Assembly (NCBI RefSeq): GCF_026210795.1
Contig: NC_089433.1
Location: 3,249,001 to 3,313,000 of the forward strand
From: Rhizophagus irregularis
Taxonomy: Eukaryota > Glomeromycota > Glomeromycetes > Glomerales > Glomeraceae
DNA length: 64,000 bases
Direction of reading: 5' to 3'
In this document: positions 47,346 through 61,300 of the stretch, piece by piece
Layout of the letters: every line of letters begins with the position of its first letter
How positions within the stretch are numbered: the stretch's first letter is position 1
Made by a program: the position numbers and the translations under genes
The notes under the pieces: model-generated
Seen by the model: only the letters and a program-made list of their open reading frames with translations
What the model was told of the DNA's origin: nothing
Database searches by the model: none

Positions 47346-48818
47346 CTTTTTTTTATTATTATTATTTAGATATTTGGATCTGTCAAAAAAAAAAAATTAT
47401 TTTTTTTTTCTTTTACATCAATTGAGTCAATCATATAATAAATACATGGGTAATTCAAGAAATGACCAATATTGGCTAATCTTAACTGACATTGCGAGAC
47501 AGCCGACACTAGTCTAAAAAGTTAAGGATGCTCATCATGCTAATTTGAAGAAATATAAAGTTTCATAACTTCATTTTCGTGCTGCTATGATAATGTTTAT
47601 ATAGGAAGTACTTATAGAAGAAATCAGAACGTTAATAAACATTTCAACTGAAAAATAACAACAATAATAAAGTTCCAAAGTTTCAAAATTTCTTGATATG
47701 CACAAACTATCGTAAAATAAAAGCTAAAACTAACATAAAATACACGTAACACAAAATTTAAATATTGCGAATTCATTGTAATGACTGTGATACGTCATAT
47801 GGAATTGAGAAAATGCTGATAGTATAATGACGTTAAATCATTTAACAAAAGAAGCCTTCTAATTTGTAATTACTCGTGACTTTGATATTCTATCTCAATG
47901 ATAGGTAATAGCTAAAAAAGTAATTCCTTTATCCTGAATTTTATGGTGGAGCGATTTTTGTTAATTTAGTAATTTAAAAACATTTAGATAAATTTCCAAT
48001 TTTTAAAATATTTATACTCTATCTTAGAATATTAAATTTTTAATTTCTTTTTTACGTAATAATTACGGATAGAAGGATTTATATCTAATACAAAAAATTC
48101 TGATGGTGAAAAAAGTGTCAAAAAAGATGTACGAATAGAAAATTACCCGACCAAAAGAAATTTTATAGTATAAGGTCGTAATATTATTATAAAATTTTAA
48201 CAAAGCCTCCTTGAGATGCTCTCAAAAAATGTTTTGTCGTATAATTATTCTTTTTTATAATAAAGCTATTTATGCGTTAAATTTTCTACAGCTTTACTGA
48301 CTATAATATAACGATAGAAATTAAATATAAAGCAAAATTTAATATACAGAAACAAAATAATATATAATAGATCTCATCAACTCATCGGCTTTACATACTT
48401 TACAGTTTAAGCGCTTCGCAATCCGATTTAGTTTGGTCTGACTTGTACTTTCAAGATAATGGCTCAATCCCGTTCAACTTGATTTTTTTAGCAACAGTTT
48501 GGTTTGACTTTAGCGCTTTAGCCTCAAGTCAGACCGAACTGACGTTAGCAATATTACTTAACGAACATTACTTGCATATCACGCGATACCAACATTTTGA
48601 AATAAAGAGAACCCAACTTGATAAATTTTGGATTTTATATATTTAAACTAAGTTAAAAAGAATGTCTGATTAGTGCAAATATAATCCAATAAACTGACAT
48701 TAAAGAACATTAATTTTGTATTAATTATGGTAAAAGGTAATCAATTCATTGTTATTTATGTTTTATGTTTGTGAAATATAAAAAATTCTCATTATCAAAA
48801 TTCAATTAATATTACGTA
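47346..48818. other. Spacer between RBR copies A and B
   Basis: AT-rich, no gene seen. An imperfect inverted repeat GGTCTGACTTG...CAAGTCAGACC spans 48432-48536. Confidence 0.5.
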
Positions 48819-49628
48819 TTACGCATAATATTTACATGTAGTCTTATGAGAAGTATTTCCATGTTTCCTAATATCATTATAATCAGCAAAGCATCTATAC
48901 AAAATAACCAGTATCAAATGAGATTAATTAAAAACAAAATAGTAAAATGTTTAAAAGAAATACTTACAACCAACAAAATTCGTATTTACAAGTCCTAATT
49001 TTGCAAGCCATATGATCACACCCATCTTCCTTCATGATTCTTATTCCACATTTTGGACATGGTTTTGTTTCTTTTTCGAGTAAATCTTGAGTTGCTTTGT
49101 CATTACCTTGTCTGATAATAAGTTCGTAATTAGAACAAGTTGAATCCTCATGCCAAGGAATATCGTGAGTGTAACAAAATTTTTGTTTACAAGCTTGACA
49201 AGTCATTATAGGAGCATCATCTGTATAAAATTAAGATTTATTTAAATTTTTTTTTTTCCTTTCCTAATAAAAAGATAAAATTAAAAATTATCTTTACCTC
49301 CTCCAAAATGAATTTGACCAGAATTACATCCAGAATTTTTACACCATCTAAATTCTGGGATTTTGCTTAACGTTTGATGAAGCAATAAAGTATTATATCT
49401 TTCATATAATTTTTTATTAATCTTTCTTATATCATTAATTTGTATAATTTGATTACATTTATTAAATGGACAATTGATTTTTATATCACTTTGACTATCT
49501 AATTTAATTGTAATATGCTTATTAATGCATAATTTACAAATATTTGATCCATGATTACAATTCACAGTAATTTTAGTGAATAAAGTTTTTGGATGATATT
49601 CAAAACAAATTTGACATTCAATTTTCAT
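48819..49628 (-). CDS. RBR (RING-IBR-RING) E3 ubiquitin ligase, copy B
   Basis: Three exons (49298-49628, 48968-49220, 48819-48894) join to 219 residues. RING1: CQICFEYHPKTLFTKITVNC, NHGSNICKLC, NCPFNKC. IBR: FRWCKNSGCNSGQ and MTCQACKQKFCYTHDIPWHE. RING2: KPCPKCGIRIMKEDGCDHMA, then C...C and FCWLCF; the cysteine in GCDHM is in the position of the catalytic RBR cysteine. The closing WLCF is completed only by the third exon, which supports the splice model. At about 220 residues it is a minimal RBR without accessory domains. It is tandem to copies A and C with the same exon boundaries. Confidence 0.8.
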
Positions 49629-50072
49629 TGTAAAGAATATCTATTATTTAGTTAGCAATTAGAGAAAGGGAGGAAAAAAACTACTTTATAGATTGGCATA
49701 CACAAAAAAAAAAAGATGGTTCGGTTGGTATGAGTCAATTATCATTATCCTTATCCTTTTATATACATAAAATGCCTAATTTATAAATTTGCTACGGGTG
49801 AGTTCGGGAAAAGTTTCATTTTGATTGTTAACGGTTTATTAAACATTGTACTATCACGTGTTTGGAAATTTATTGAAAATACTTTACACAAACATATAGA
49901 ACTGATTTATTTAAGTTTAATTTACAGTATTTAATAAATAATAATTAATTAATTATATACTTTGTTCAGTCGATTAGGAATATGCGGGATTTTAACCAAT
50001 ATTGAAATCGTTATTAGTAGCATTAATTCCTATAAGTCGCCGCAGTATTCCTAATGACCGAACTATAACTCA

Positions 50073-50128
50073 GTTATTGGATGGGGGATATCGTCGAGGA
50101 CCGATATCTCCTTCCCCCATCCAATAAC
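50073..50128. repeat. Long hairpin (56 bp) between RBR copies B and C
   Basis: GTTATTGGATGGGGGATATC is inversely repeated as GATATCTCCTTCCCCCATCC then AATAAC around a loop of about 10 bases. The arm mismatch is about two bases. It starts 24 bp past the stop of copy C, so it could act in 3' end formation or be a tiny inverted-repeat element. Confidence 0.6.
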
Positions 50129-50151
50129 TATTTATTATATACTTTTACATT

Positions 50152-50958
50152 TTAAGCATAAAATTTGCACGTAGGTTCATGAGACGTATTTCCATGTTGT
50201 CTAATCTCTTCATAATCAGCAAAACACCTACAAAATTATGAGACCAATTAAAAACAAAATAGATACTAGTAAAATGTTTATGAGAATACTTACAACCAAC
50301 AAAATTCGTGTTCACAGGTCCTAATACTGCAAGTCATATGATCACACCCTTCGTCCTTAGTGATTCTTATTCCACATTTTGGACATGGTTTGGTTTCTTT
50401 CTCGAGTAAATCTTGAGTTTCTTCGTCATTACCTTGTTTATTTACCTCATAATTAGAACAAGATAAATCTTCATGCCAAGGAATATCATGAGTATAACAT
50501 GATTTTTGACCACAAGCTTGGCACGTCATTATAGGTGCATCATCTGAGTAAATTAAAAACAAAAAATTATTTCTTATAAATATTAATAATTAAGAATTTT
50601 TTTCTTCAATATACATACCTTCTTCAAAGTGAATTTGACCAGATTCACATTTGGGATTTTTACACCATCTAAATTCTGGCATTTTGCTCAATGTTTGACG
50701 AAGAATTAAAATATCAAATCTTTCAAATAACTCTTCGCTAATATTTTTTATATCATCATTATTAAATTTTCGATCACATCTATCAAATGGACAATTAATT
50801 CTTTCTATTTTACTGTCTAATTGAGATGCAATATGCTTGCTAACACATGATTTACAAATATTTAATTTATGATTGCAATTAGAGGTAATTTTAGGGAATG
50901 AAGATTTTGAACAAAATTCAAAACAAACTTGACACTCAATTTTCTTTATAATAGCCAT
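50152..50958 (-). CDS. RBR (RING-IBR-RING) E3 ubiquitin ligase, copy C
   Basis: Three exons (50619-50958, 50294-50543, 50152-50227) join to 221 residues. RING1: CQVCFEFCSKSSFPKITSNC, NHKLNICKSC, NCPFDRC. IBR: FRWCKNPKCESGQ and MTCQACGQKSCYTHDIPWHE. RING2: KPCPKCGIRITKDEGCDHMT then C...C and FCWLCF, with the catalytic-type cysteine in GCDHM. It shares exon structure and most sequence with copy B, indicating local duplication. Differences are concentrated in the linker after RING1. Confidence 0.8.
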
Positions 50959-52481
50959 TTTATTTGTTAATAATTCTGGGTGGGAAAAAAAAGTGCTCTA
51001 ATAGTTTTAATAGTTTTAAATAAATAAAATTTTATGAAATTAATTCCCTAATTTTTTTTTTTTTTTAAAAAAAATCCACATTATTTATAAGAGTCTCAAT
51101 CCCCTCTCAAAATATTAAATCAACAAATCTTAGTAACAATAACCATATCAAAATTATAAAAAAGTTTATTGAATCTAAATTTGTCGTTTAAGAATGAAAT
51201 CCGTAGTTTGTGTTTCTAATAAGGTTAATAATAATTAAATCTGGGAACAAAAACATTAATTCTGAATTTAGTAAATTTTGATTATTGAACAAATTATTAT
51301 GTGAATGTCATTTAATCATATTTGGCTAAAAAAAGATTTTTCTCGTTTCAGCCAACGATGACATACTAAATATGTAAAAAATTTGTGTTAATCATGTTAA
51401 TCATGTTAATCATGTTATTGTTAATATTCAGAATCAGGGGGAACAGAAAAAAAAAAAGTTATTTATAAATCATAAGTGTTATTATTCAATTGTTCAGCCG
51501 AATAGGGATTAAGAAAGAAATTGGCCTTCGAATGTACCAATAGTACGATACCGTCGATACCTTGTATATTACGAACTGTGATTATTTAAAAAAAAAATCA
51601 GGTGACTCAAATTGACAGAGGTCATACCTCTTCCGTACGAATTTGATTTTAACACACTTTTTTATATTATTTTAAGCCTCCAAAAGTGCTTCCAATAGTG
51701 CTTCCAATCTTCAAGAGCACATCACTGGTTTAACGTACTCCGTCCCCCTCTATTTTTTTAAAAAATCTAAACATGAAACAACATATAGTATGTTTAAATA
51801 CCCCCTAATTTAAATTGAATTTTCCCAAAATTTTCAAAGTTTTATAATGTATATTTCATTTAGTTTGTTTAAATGAAGACCCTCAAACTTTTCAGGAAAT
51901 CTGGACGTTAAACAAACGGAACGGCCTTATATTCAATTGAACATTATAGAATTTAATTACGCAAAAATGTAAATTTAATCGATTAAACGTATTTTTATTA
52001 CAAGCATTAACAAATAATATTTTTTTTCTGTGAGAAAGAGGTTAAACCATGAATTACGAATATTACTTTAAGATAATGTGTCAAAACAGTAGGTACAATT
52101 GTATATTACTGGGATATTAGATCTGAAATAAATGCGCAAGAAGCGCTAAAGTATCAATGTGTTAACCTAATGAGACAATAAACCAATCATATTGACTAAT
52201 TGTCAAAGAATTTAGTTCTGAATTGTAAAATAGAAATATAATACTATTCAATTGACCTTTGTAAATTTCAAATTACCTGTCGTGGATGACTAGTAAAGCG
52301 GCCCACATGACCTTTGGCGAAATATTTGCAGCAACCTTCTAATGGTCTAGTGTGTTTATCTAATCATCATCTGTTGTCACAACGAAAATCATGTGATTGT
52401 AAATCATCTGGAGTGTTAAGAAAACAATCCATCATTGATCAACGTAATTTTCTTCTCGGATTACGTATTTTGTACTTTTTG
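50959..52481. other. Intergenic stretch between the RBR cluster and the insulinase gene
   Basis: AT-rich; the word ATCATGTTA is repeated at 51393-51419. No gene is seen. It should hold the divergent promoters of copy C and the insulinase gene. Confidence 0.5.
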
Positions 52482-55400
52482 ATGATTTTTAGATTATTAA
52501 ATAGAAACAGACGTTTTGTTAATTCAATATCTTTCCCTTCTAACCTTGTAGCAACTTTAAACAGTTCATTTGTTTATAATTTATCGTAAGTATATAGATT
52601 TATTATTTATAATTTTTTTTTTCTCTCAACTTTTTTAATAAATTTTTTTTGTAAAATTTGAAATTAAAACTCCTTTAAATTTTAATATAATATTCTTCAT
52701 TTTATTATTTTTTAGGCAACATACTCCAGTTTTTGTTTTCTCAAACAGTTTTCGATTTCAAACAGTCTTCAACAATAAAGCAAGAACAATGGCAACATCA
52801 TCGTTTAATAACCTTCCACCAAATTTTACCATCTCATCAGATGGAAGTCATGCGGTATTATCAGTTCCCGTAGAAAAGTCTGATAATGATGAAAGATCTT
52901 ATAGACTTATTAGATTGAGTAATGAATTAGAAGCTTTACTTATTCACGACGCTAAAACTGATAAATCAAGTGCTGCTTTAGACGTTCATATTGGTAATTT
53001 ATGTGATCCGGTAAGAGATATTCAGAAATAAAAATTTTTCTAATAATGCTTCAAAATTTCTTGTTGAAAAAATTTCTTTTTTATAGGATGAATTATTAGG
53101 ACTTGCCCATTTTTGTGAACATTTGTTATTTATGGGAAGCGAAAAGTATCCAAAAGAAAATGAATACAGTGATTATTTATCAAAGCATAGTGGACATTCT
53201 AATGCTTACACTGCATCTGATTCCACAAATTATTATTTTGAAGTTGGACCTGAATATTTGGAAGGCGCTTTAGATAGATTCGCCCAATTTTTTATTGCGC
53301 CATTATTTGATCCTAGTTGTACTGACAGAGAAATTCGTGCAGTTGATTCTGGTATCTTTTTCATATCCGCTTCTTCATTTTCCTTTAGTTAGATAAAAAA
53401 TATTAACAAAACATTTCTCGACTTTAGAGAATAAGAAAAACCTACAATCAGATGATTGGAGATGTTATCAATTAGAAAAATCACTATCAAACCCCAATCA
53501 TCCTTATTGTCGTTTTGGTACAGGAAATTTAGTGACACTAAAAGAAAATCCAGAGAAACAAGGATTAAACATTAGAGATGAATTATTAAAATTTCATGAT
53601 AAATATTATTCCGCTAATATTATGAAATTAGTCGTACTTGGTAAAGAACCTTTAGATCAGCTTTCTCAATGGGTTATTGAGAAATTTTCTACTGTTAAAA
53701 ACAAAAGTATTCCGGTACCTACTTTTGAAGGTCATCCATTAACTAAAAACGAATTGATGGTAAGTATAAGGTCATAAAATAATTTTTTCTTCTTTTTTAA
53801 TTAATTTAAATAATTATATTTAAATTATAGAGGCAAGTTCTTGTTAAACCTGTGAGGGATATTCGTAGCTTAGAAATGACATTCCCATTTCCAGATCAAA
53901 GTTTACTATATCGCGTTCAGGTATGTAACAATGTTTTTTTTTTGCCACCAAGTAAAGAAATTTATTAATAATATATTGTAGCCTGGAAGATATTTATCTC
54001 ACTTAATTGGACATGAAGGAGTGGGTTCAATATTATCTTTACTGAAAAAGAAAGGTTGGGCAAATTATTTAAGTGCTGGTCCAAGCCATGGAGGAGTTGG
54101 CTTTGAATTTTTCAGAATTTCGATAGATCTTACTGAATCAGGTTTGGGTAAGGTATTTTTCTATTTATGAGGATTGATTTCTCGAGATAATGGTTTTTTT
54201 ACTAATTAATTTACTGGATTTTTATGTAGATAATCGTGAAAATGTAATTTTACATGTGTTTCAATATATTGAAATGTTGAAACAGATCGGAGTGCAAGAG
54301 TGGAGTTTTCGTGAAGTAAATTATATTTATTATGACTTCATTTAGTTTCTTCGAAATATTTTTAATCTGATCCTTAAATGCATTGACAGGTTGAAAAACT
54401 TAATGAAATTTCATTTAGGTTTAAAGAGAAATCATCACCATCACGATATGTTTCAAGGTTATCCAATACGATACAAACACCATATCCAAGAGAATGGGTT
54501 CTTAGTGGACCATATTTGATTAGAGAATATGATCCAAAATTAATTGAAGAATCTCTTGAATGGCTTCGCCCTGATAATTTCTTTCTTGAATTAGTTAGTC
54601 AAACTTTTACTGGATTAGATCAAAAAGAAAAATGGTATGGAACTGAATATAAAGTTGAACCTTTAAGTTATGGATTACTTCAGGTAGATTTAGATGTATA
54701 ATATATATTATAATATGTATAAAAAAAATTCATCTTTTTTATTTATTTATATAGGCTTTGAAGAATATTGAGTTAAACCCCGAATTAAAAATGACTTTAC
54801 CGAATGAATTTATTCCAACCAACTTTGAAACACACAAGACGGAAGTTGCAACGGTATGGTTACTTTAACGATAAATTTACGACATTATATTGATTAAGAA
54901 AATATTTTAATATTTCACCTTTATCAGCCTGCCAAGAGACCGAATTTAATCAATAATACTGTAACTAGCCGATTATGGCATAAAAAAGACGATACCTTTT
55001 GGGTACCAAAAGCTAACGTCTATTTTATATTGAAAAGGTTTTTCTTGTTTTTCTTAAATTTTTTTTTTCTTTTTGTCATATATCCTTTAAAATAGATGAT
55101 TTAATTCTAATCTCTTTCTCTCCTCGTAGCCCATTCTCTTACGTTACACCATTGAATAGTGTTAAGGCTCGATTATATGTAGATTTAATTAAGGATGCTT
55201 TAACAGAATATTCATATAATGCTGAAATTGCAGGGTTAAGTTATGATCTTTATACTCATTTTAATGGATTGTTATTAACAATCGATGGTTATAGTGACAA
55301 AATGCAAGTTTTATTAGAAAAAATATTGATTATAATGAAAAATTTTGAAGTGGATTCTGAAAGATTTTCATTAATCAAAGAATACCTTCAAAGAGATTAT

Positions 55401-56686
55401 AAAAATTCTTTATTAGATTCACCACATCAACATTCATCGTATTACTTTTTATATTTAACTCAAGAAAAAGTGTGGTCACATGAAGAAAAATTAGAAGTAT
55501 TAGATGATATTAAATTTGAAGATATAAAAATGTTTTATCCTGAATTGTTGAGTCAATTACATATAGAATCATTAATTCATGGTAATATATTAAAGGACGA
55601 TGCGATGAAAATGACTCAAAAAGTTGAAGAAATTCTTCAACCAAAAGCTCTTTTGCCATCACAATTAATTGGTTATAGATCTGCTATACTTCCATATGGG
55701 AAAAAATTCATTTATCAAAGAAATGTTTATGATACAGAAAATATTAATTCCGCTATTGATTATCATATTCAAGTTGATGGTTTAATGGAAGTAGAATCGA
55801 GGGCAAGATTAAGTTTATTGGCTCAAATCGCTGATGAGCCTTGTTTTAATCAATTAAGAACGAAGGAACAATTAGGTTAGTTGTCTTTTTTTTTTTCCTT
55901 ATAGAAAAGGATGATATTAATATTATTTGTTTGTTTATTTTAAGGTTATCTGGTCTTTAGCGGGATAAAAAAACAAGCATCAACTATGGGATTCAGAGTT
56001 ATTATACAAAGTGAAAAGGATACTGTTCATTTAGAAAATAGAGTTGAAGCTTTCTTAAATAGTTTACAGGTAATTACCTTTTTACTTTTTGTAAATTTTT
56101 TCTTTAAAATAAATTCGTCATTTTTTTTTTCTTTAAAATAAATTCATTTTTTTTTTAGAAAATAATCGAAGAGATGTCAGAGAAAGAATATCAAAACCAA
56201 GTTCAATCGTTAATTGTCAAGAGATTAGAAACCCCTAAGAATTTAGGTCAAGAAACTCAGAAATATTGGCAACATATTAGTTCCGGATATTATGAATTTG
56301 ATCGAGGTAACTCTCTTTGATTATTTTCCGGTGAATTATGTTTAATAATTTTTTTAAAAAATTGATTTCCCATTCTTCTCATTTCTTTAGATGATACAGA
56401 TGTAGAAGAAATACGTAAAATTACAAAACAAGATTTCTTGGAATTTTACAACAAATTTATTATTCCAAATTCATCAAATTTCAAAAAATTATCAGTACAT
56501 TTAAGATCACAAAAAAATTCACAATCAAAAACATCGGTAAATGATAAAGAAAATGAAACATTGGAATTAGAATTGAAAGAAGGAAATGAAATCATTGATG
56601 ATATAGTATTATGGAAAAGTCATATGAAATTGGGACCCGCACCTACCCCCGTTATAATGTTTAATGATTCAATTAGTAAATTATAG
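52482..56686 (+). CDS. Insulin-degrading enzyme (M16A metallopeptidase, Ste23/IDE type)
   Basis: Fourteen exons (52482-52585, 52716-53010, 53087-53351, 53428-53759, 53831-53920, 53982-54147, 54230-54315, 54390-54683, 54755-54853, 54928-55037, 55130-55875, 55945-56069, 56159-56306, 56391-56686) join in phase to 1051 residues, or 992 from the inner ATG at 52789. The inverted zinc motif HFCEH (residues 82-86 of the short form) is followed by [15 protein letters not shown] and [13 protein letters not shown], as in M16A enzymes. The C-terminal half has the usual second pair of M16 domains ([32 protein letters not shown]). It should cleave small peptides inside a closed two-halved chamber. The extension before MATSS ([20 protein letters not shown]) is basic, with no acidic residue in that stretch, like a mitochondrial presequence. 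In yeast the homologue also matures a pheromone. Confidence 0.9.
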
Positions 56687-56939
56687 AAGTGATATATCAT
56701 GTGAAAATTTTTAGATAAAAGAAAATTAATAAATATATTATATATATATATGTATTAATAATCAATAATCAATTTTAAATTCCAATAAATCACGTGATAA
56801 TTGGCGATATTAACACACTATTAACACGAAAATTTCATGCAATTTAAAGTGTAAAAAAGATCATACGATATATATTTTTTTTTTCACTGCACCATCGCCG
56901 CGACGCCGCCAACCCGCGGGAAAGTTGAAAATAAATATT

Positions 56940-57317
56940 TAGTGCTGAATTCGCCAAATTGGCGCACATAATGTGGCAAAATATTATGTGCGGCTTTACC
57001 GCATTAATGTAATTAATTAATAAGTAATATTATTAATATTGTTAAATATGGGTTCAAAATAATTTGTAGATATATAACAGGTTTCTTTTTTTAAGAAAAA
57101 TCGGAAAATTGAATTAACGAATTTTATTTGGTAAATTAAAAATATAAAAAAAATATTATTTTTCTTAATTTTAGAATTGTTTTTTTTTTGTTTTTTTTTT
57201 GACATGTGGGGTATTATGCGGAAATGCATTAAAAAAATATTTTTTGTGTTGCGCCAAATACTCAAAATGTGCGAAATGTGTGCGGCCGCACGTGCCGTAC
57301 ATTGAAATTCAACACTA
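56940..57317. mobile_element. Possible hAT-like non-autonomous element
   Basis: The left end TAGTGCTGAATTC and the right end GAAATTCAACACTA are inverse with one or two mismatches. The interior has GC-rich words (GTGCGGCCGCACGTGC) on an AT-rich background. TAGTGYTG ends resemble hAT termini, but no 8-bp duplication is found. Confidence 0.4.
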
Positions 57318-58024
57318 GACCTGCAAGGCTGCACCCCGATAATACTTCAATGTAATTTAGTTCACAATGATATTCATGCATTGTAGTTTAGATTTTTTTG
57401 ATCATTCTATAATGATTCTATAATGATAATAATGATATAACAATCAATTTTATGCGGATTTAGTTGAATGAACCTTTTTATTTTATTTTATTTTTTTTTT
57501 GTTCTTCGGGTATATTAGAATAAATATAGTAAGTCATACAAGTAATAAAAAAAAAAAAAAAAATTTTATTACAATGACAATGAAAAAAGGACCAATCAAA
57601 AAAATTTTATATAATTATTTTTGTAGATTAAATAAAGATTAATAATTTTGATTATTTTTACTAATATTAGAAATATCCCTGACCATATAATTAAAGTATT
57701 TTACCCTTTGATAATTTTTTTTTTTTTTTTACCCCAATATATTACGTAAAAAAAAAAAAAAAAAAAATTTTTTTTTTAACCGAAAATAAATTTTTCGAAC
57801 CGGGAATTTCGATAATTATGGGACGTTCCCTACATTTTTTACTGGGTACCCGACTTTATTAAGAAAATGATAATCTCACCTGAAACTAATTTCATTAAGA
57901 TTTTTTTTTTTTTTTTTAAAAAAAGAAAATTAAACTCAAGCATTGCAGGTTTCGGTTTATTTATAATACAAATATTTATATGGCGTCTTCATTATGTATT
58001 GGATTAACTTCTTTTTTTACCTTT

Positions 58025-58320
58025 TTACCCTTTTACCCTTTAAAAAAATAAAAATAAAAAATAAAATAAAAAATAAAAAGGAAAAGAAATAAAATAAGAT
58101 AAAAAAAAAGGAAAAACGAATAGAATAGAAAAAACGAATAGAATAAAATAAAAAAGGAAAACCGAATAGAATAAAATAAAAAATAAAAAAAAATAAAAAA
58201 GAAAAAAAGAAAAAAAGGAAAAGAGAATAAAAAAATAGAATGAAGGAATAAAATAAATAAAAAAGGAAACAAGAATAAAACAAAATAAAATAAAATAAAA
58301 TAAAATAAAAAAGTATTTGG
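58025..58320 (+). repeat. Low-complexity AAAATA/GGAAA tract
   Basis: Almost purely A with T and G in AATAAAATA and AAAAAGGAAAA words. Open frames on the opposite strand here are Phe/Ile/Leu runs and not genes. Confidence 0.8.
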
Positions 58321-61300
58321 TAATAATATTATTAAAAAACATTTAATGAAAAAACATATTTATTTAAATGGAATCCTGCATCTTTTTTTTATTATATAAT
58401 ACATTTCGTAAACAAGAAAAACAATCCCCCCAAAAAAAAATTTTATGTATATATAATCATGACCATATATAATTAACTATTCGGAATTTTAGAATATATA
58501 ATGAAAGTTGGTTACACTTCTTTCTTTTATAATTTATTCGTTTCTTTCATAATATTGTTTTTTTATAAAATTTTTCATCCTTTAAAATCTTGTGATGATC
58601 TCCTCGGATTTTTTGATGGGTATTATATTATGATATTCATTTTGATTTCTGTAAAAAAGTTACCCGTGTGCATCAAAAAAGTCCCTGTCATTTTTCTTTT
58701 AAGACTAGTTTAAAAAAAAAAAAATTTATTTCAAAAAGTTTTTCAATAAAAACAAAATTAGTAAGATTAGAAAAAAATGAACTCTTTAAGAGGAAACAGT
58801 TCAATGAAATCTTACTTTGAACACGGCGTAAAAGAGTTTCATTGTCAAAAAAACAAAAACAAAAAAAAAAAAATATTTGGCTCGCTGACAATGTTTCATA
58901 AAAAAAAAAAAATTTCTTTATTGTCGGAGAGATCCCGGTTTAAAAAAACTTTAAAATATATATATATTTTTTTTTCATTGTACAAAAATATTTGTCATAA
59001 GATTATACGTGGGTTGAAGATTATAATTTTTTTTTCTTTATTTAAATAATTTGATTTTCAACATCAATTAAAAATAGTGAAATTAAAAAAAAAAAAAGAT
59101 TAAATAATTAATAAATTTTAATTTAACCTAAGAGATTAGGTTTTTCAACTTTATTACAAAGTTACGCTTTGTTTGGGAAATTGATCTAACCTTCTTAGGA
59201 CTTATAAAAAGTCTGTGCATTTTTCGATCATCACAACCTTTTTTTCGAAATAATTATTTAGGGAAGATTTTCCTTAAATAATAAAATCAATTTTTTTGGA
59301 TTCGATGTGAAAAAGAGAGAGAGTAAAAAAATAAAAATATAAATCGATAAATCGACATCGATATTACAAATTTACAAATTCTAATCGGAGATCGGAAATC
59401 GGGGATAAGTTTCAGTTAAATATCAATAAAATAATGCATTGTTCTTCATAGCTACACTAAACTACACTAAGAAAAGGTCATTTAACACGTGAAAAGAAAA
59501 TAATTCTTCATCATAGTATGAACAGTAAAGGTATGGTGTTAAATTAGTTTGAACTATATTAACCATATTAACCATGTTAACCAAATATGACTAAAACAAC
59601 TTTTTTGATTACAAAATAATATGCAACACACAATCGTATATTTAAATTTTTGATTTGTTAATCAAATAAATCCCGATAGAATCGATAGAATACAATAGAA
59701 CTTTCTATAGACAATTTAGATTAATAAAAATTCGATTATCTTTAAAAAATTTGCCCATTTTTTTTTTATACAATGAAAAAAAAAAATAAATTATTCCTCA
59801 TATTTTTGATTTATAATATTTTTACCCATTCTGCTCATTCAAGTTAGTTTGATCATGATTAGGTGACTGTAAGTAGCCATGTAACTGTGGTCAAATCTTC
59901 TCTTATTAACCATTTTAAAAATTAAATTACAATTATCGCCGTTTTCAATGGTATAGGCGTGTAGCCGTTTAGCCCCGGTATAATAAATATTACTGGTCGA
60001 TTGCTGGATTAATTGCTGGAAACAACGGATATCAACCCATCAACCGGACCAACGGGATAATATTTGTTAATTATATATATAGTAACATGGTGTTCATATA
60101 TTTGTGGTAATATCATATATATATATATATATATATGTTTATGGTATCAAAATTATAATATGCAATTAGATTTTAATAATAACTTTTTTTTTACGCGTAC
60201 CGCGCCACAAAAATTAAAAATTAACCGCGCCACAAAAGAAAAAAATAATAAAATAAAAAAAAGTGCAAAAAGTGCGGAATAATATGGAATTTTTTACATC
60301 GTGGTAATACCGTAATACAAAACATACCTCTTACTTTTTTTAATTTCATTTTGCATTTGTTTATTAAAAAAAAAAAACCTGTCAAATCTAAAAATTTATC
60401 TGAGATTAAATAATTTATGGGGTTTTGATTGAAACTAGGTCAAAATAAAATATAGTACATTCAATAACATTTCAGTTAAAATTCAAGTAATTGAAAAAAA
60501 AAAAATTGTATCCAATAAATTTCGAAGATTGATTATTTGTTTGATAAAATAATGGTCTTGTTTTGTAACCGGATTTTTTTTGGGTAGGACATGATTAAAA
60601 AAAAAAACAATTTAAAATAAATTAAGGAATTCTTTTAAGGATTTACTCGTGAATTTTACTGAATTAAGTGGAAAATGCAATAAACCTATATTAGGACAAA
60701 CATTATAAATCCAATTTTCGGATTCTGATACTGAAACAAGTAAAGAAAAGCCTCCAAGTACAGCATATCACTTATTTGGAACTAAGGCTTTTATTTATCT
60801 GCAAGTTCTGCAAGTTCAAAAGAATGCACACCTCCTAATATAACAATTGATTTTATCAGTCCTTCTAAATTAAAAATTATGCTATGCAAGTAAATAAATA
60901 AATATTAAGGATTTTTTTTTTTTCTTAAAAAAAAAAAAATTTTTTCTTTATTGATGCGAATTTTTAATATTAAAAAAAAATACCCTGGTTTTTTTGTTGC
61001 ATAATCTCCATTATTATTATTATTATTTTCGCGGTTCATGGTATTTCTTTTTTTTGTTGGTCCTTTAACTTTTTTTTTGGGATCGTCGAAACTAATACAA
61101 AAAAAAAAAAAAAAAAAATTTCGGAATTTTTTTTGGGTACGAAAAATTTTAAATTATGTAATAATAAAAATCTAAAATTAAAAGGCGAATTTTTCAGTTT
61201 TGGATTTTTTTTCTTCTTTTTTCTTTTTTAAATAAAAAAGTTTTATGGAAAAATGGATTCTTATTTTTAAAAAAAAAATTTTTTTTTTTCACATAAAAAA

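Noticed and set aside
52314-52481. Further N-terminal extension of the insulinase frame
   Set aside because: The frame is open but has no ATG before 52482; the first codon would be TTG.
58017-58342. Overlapping Phe-rich frames
   Set aside because: Low-complexity AAAATA tract translated on the opposite strand.
58501-59049. Two small plus-strand frames with ATG
   Set aside because: Lys/Phe-rich, no splice context, no recognisable motif; consistent with chance in AT-rich DNA.
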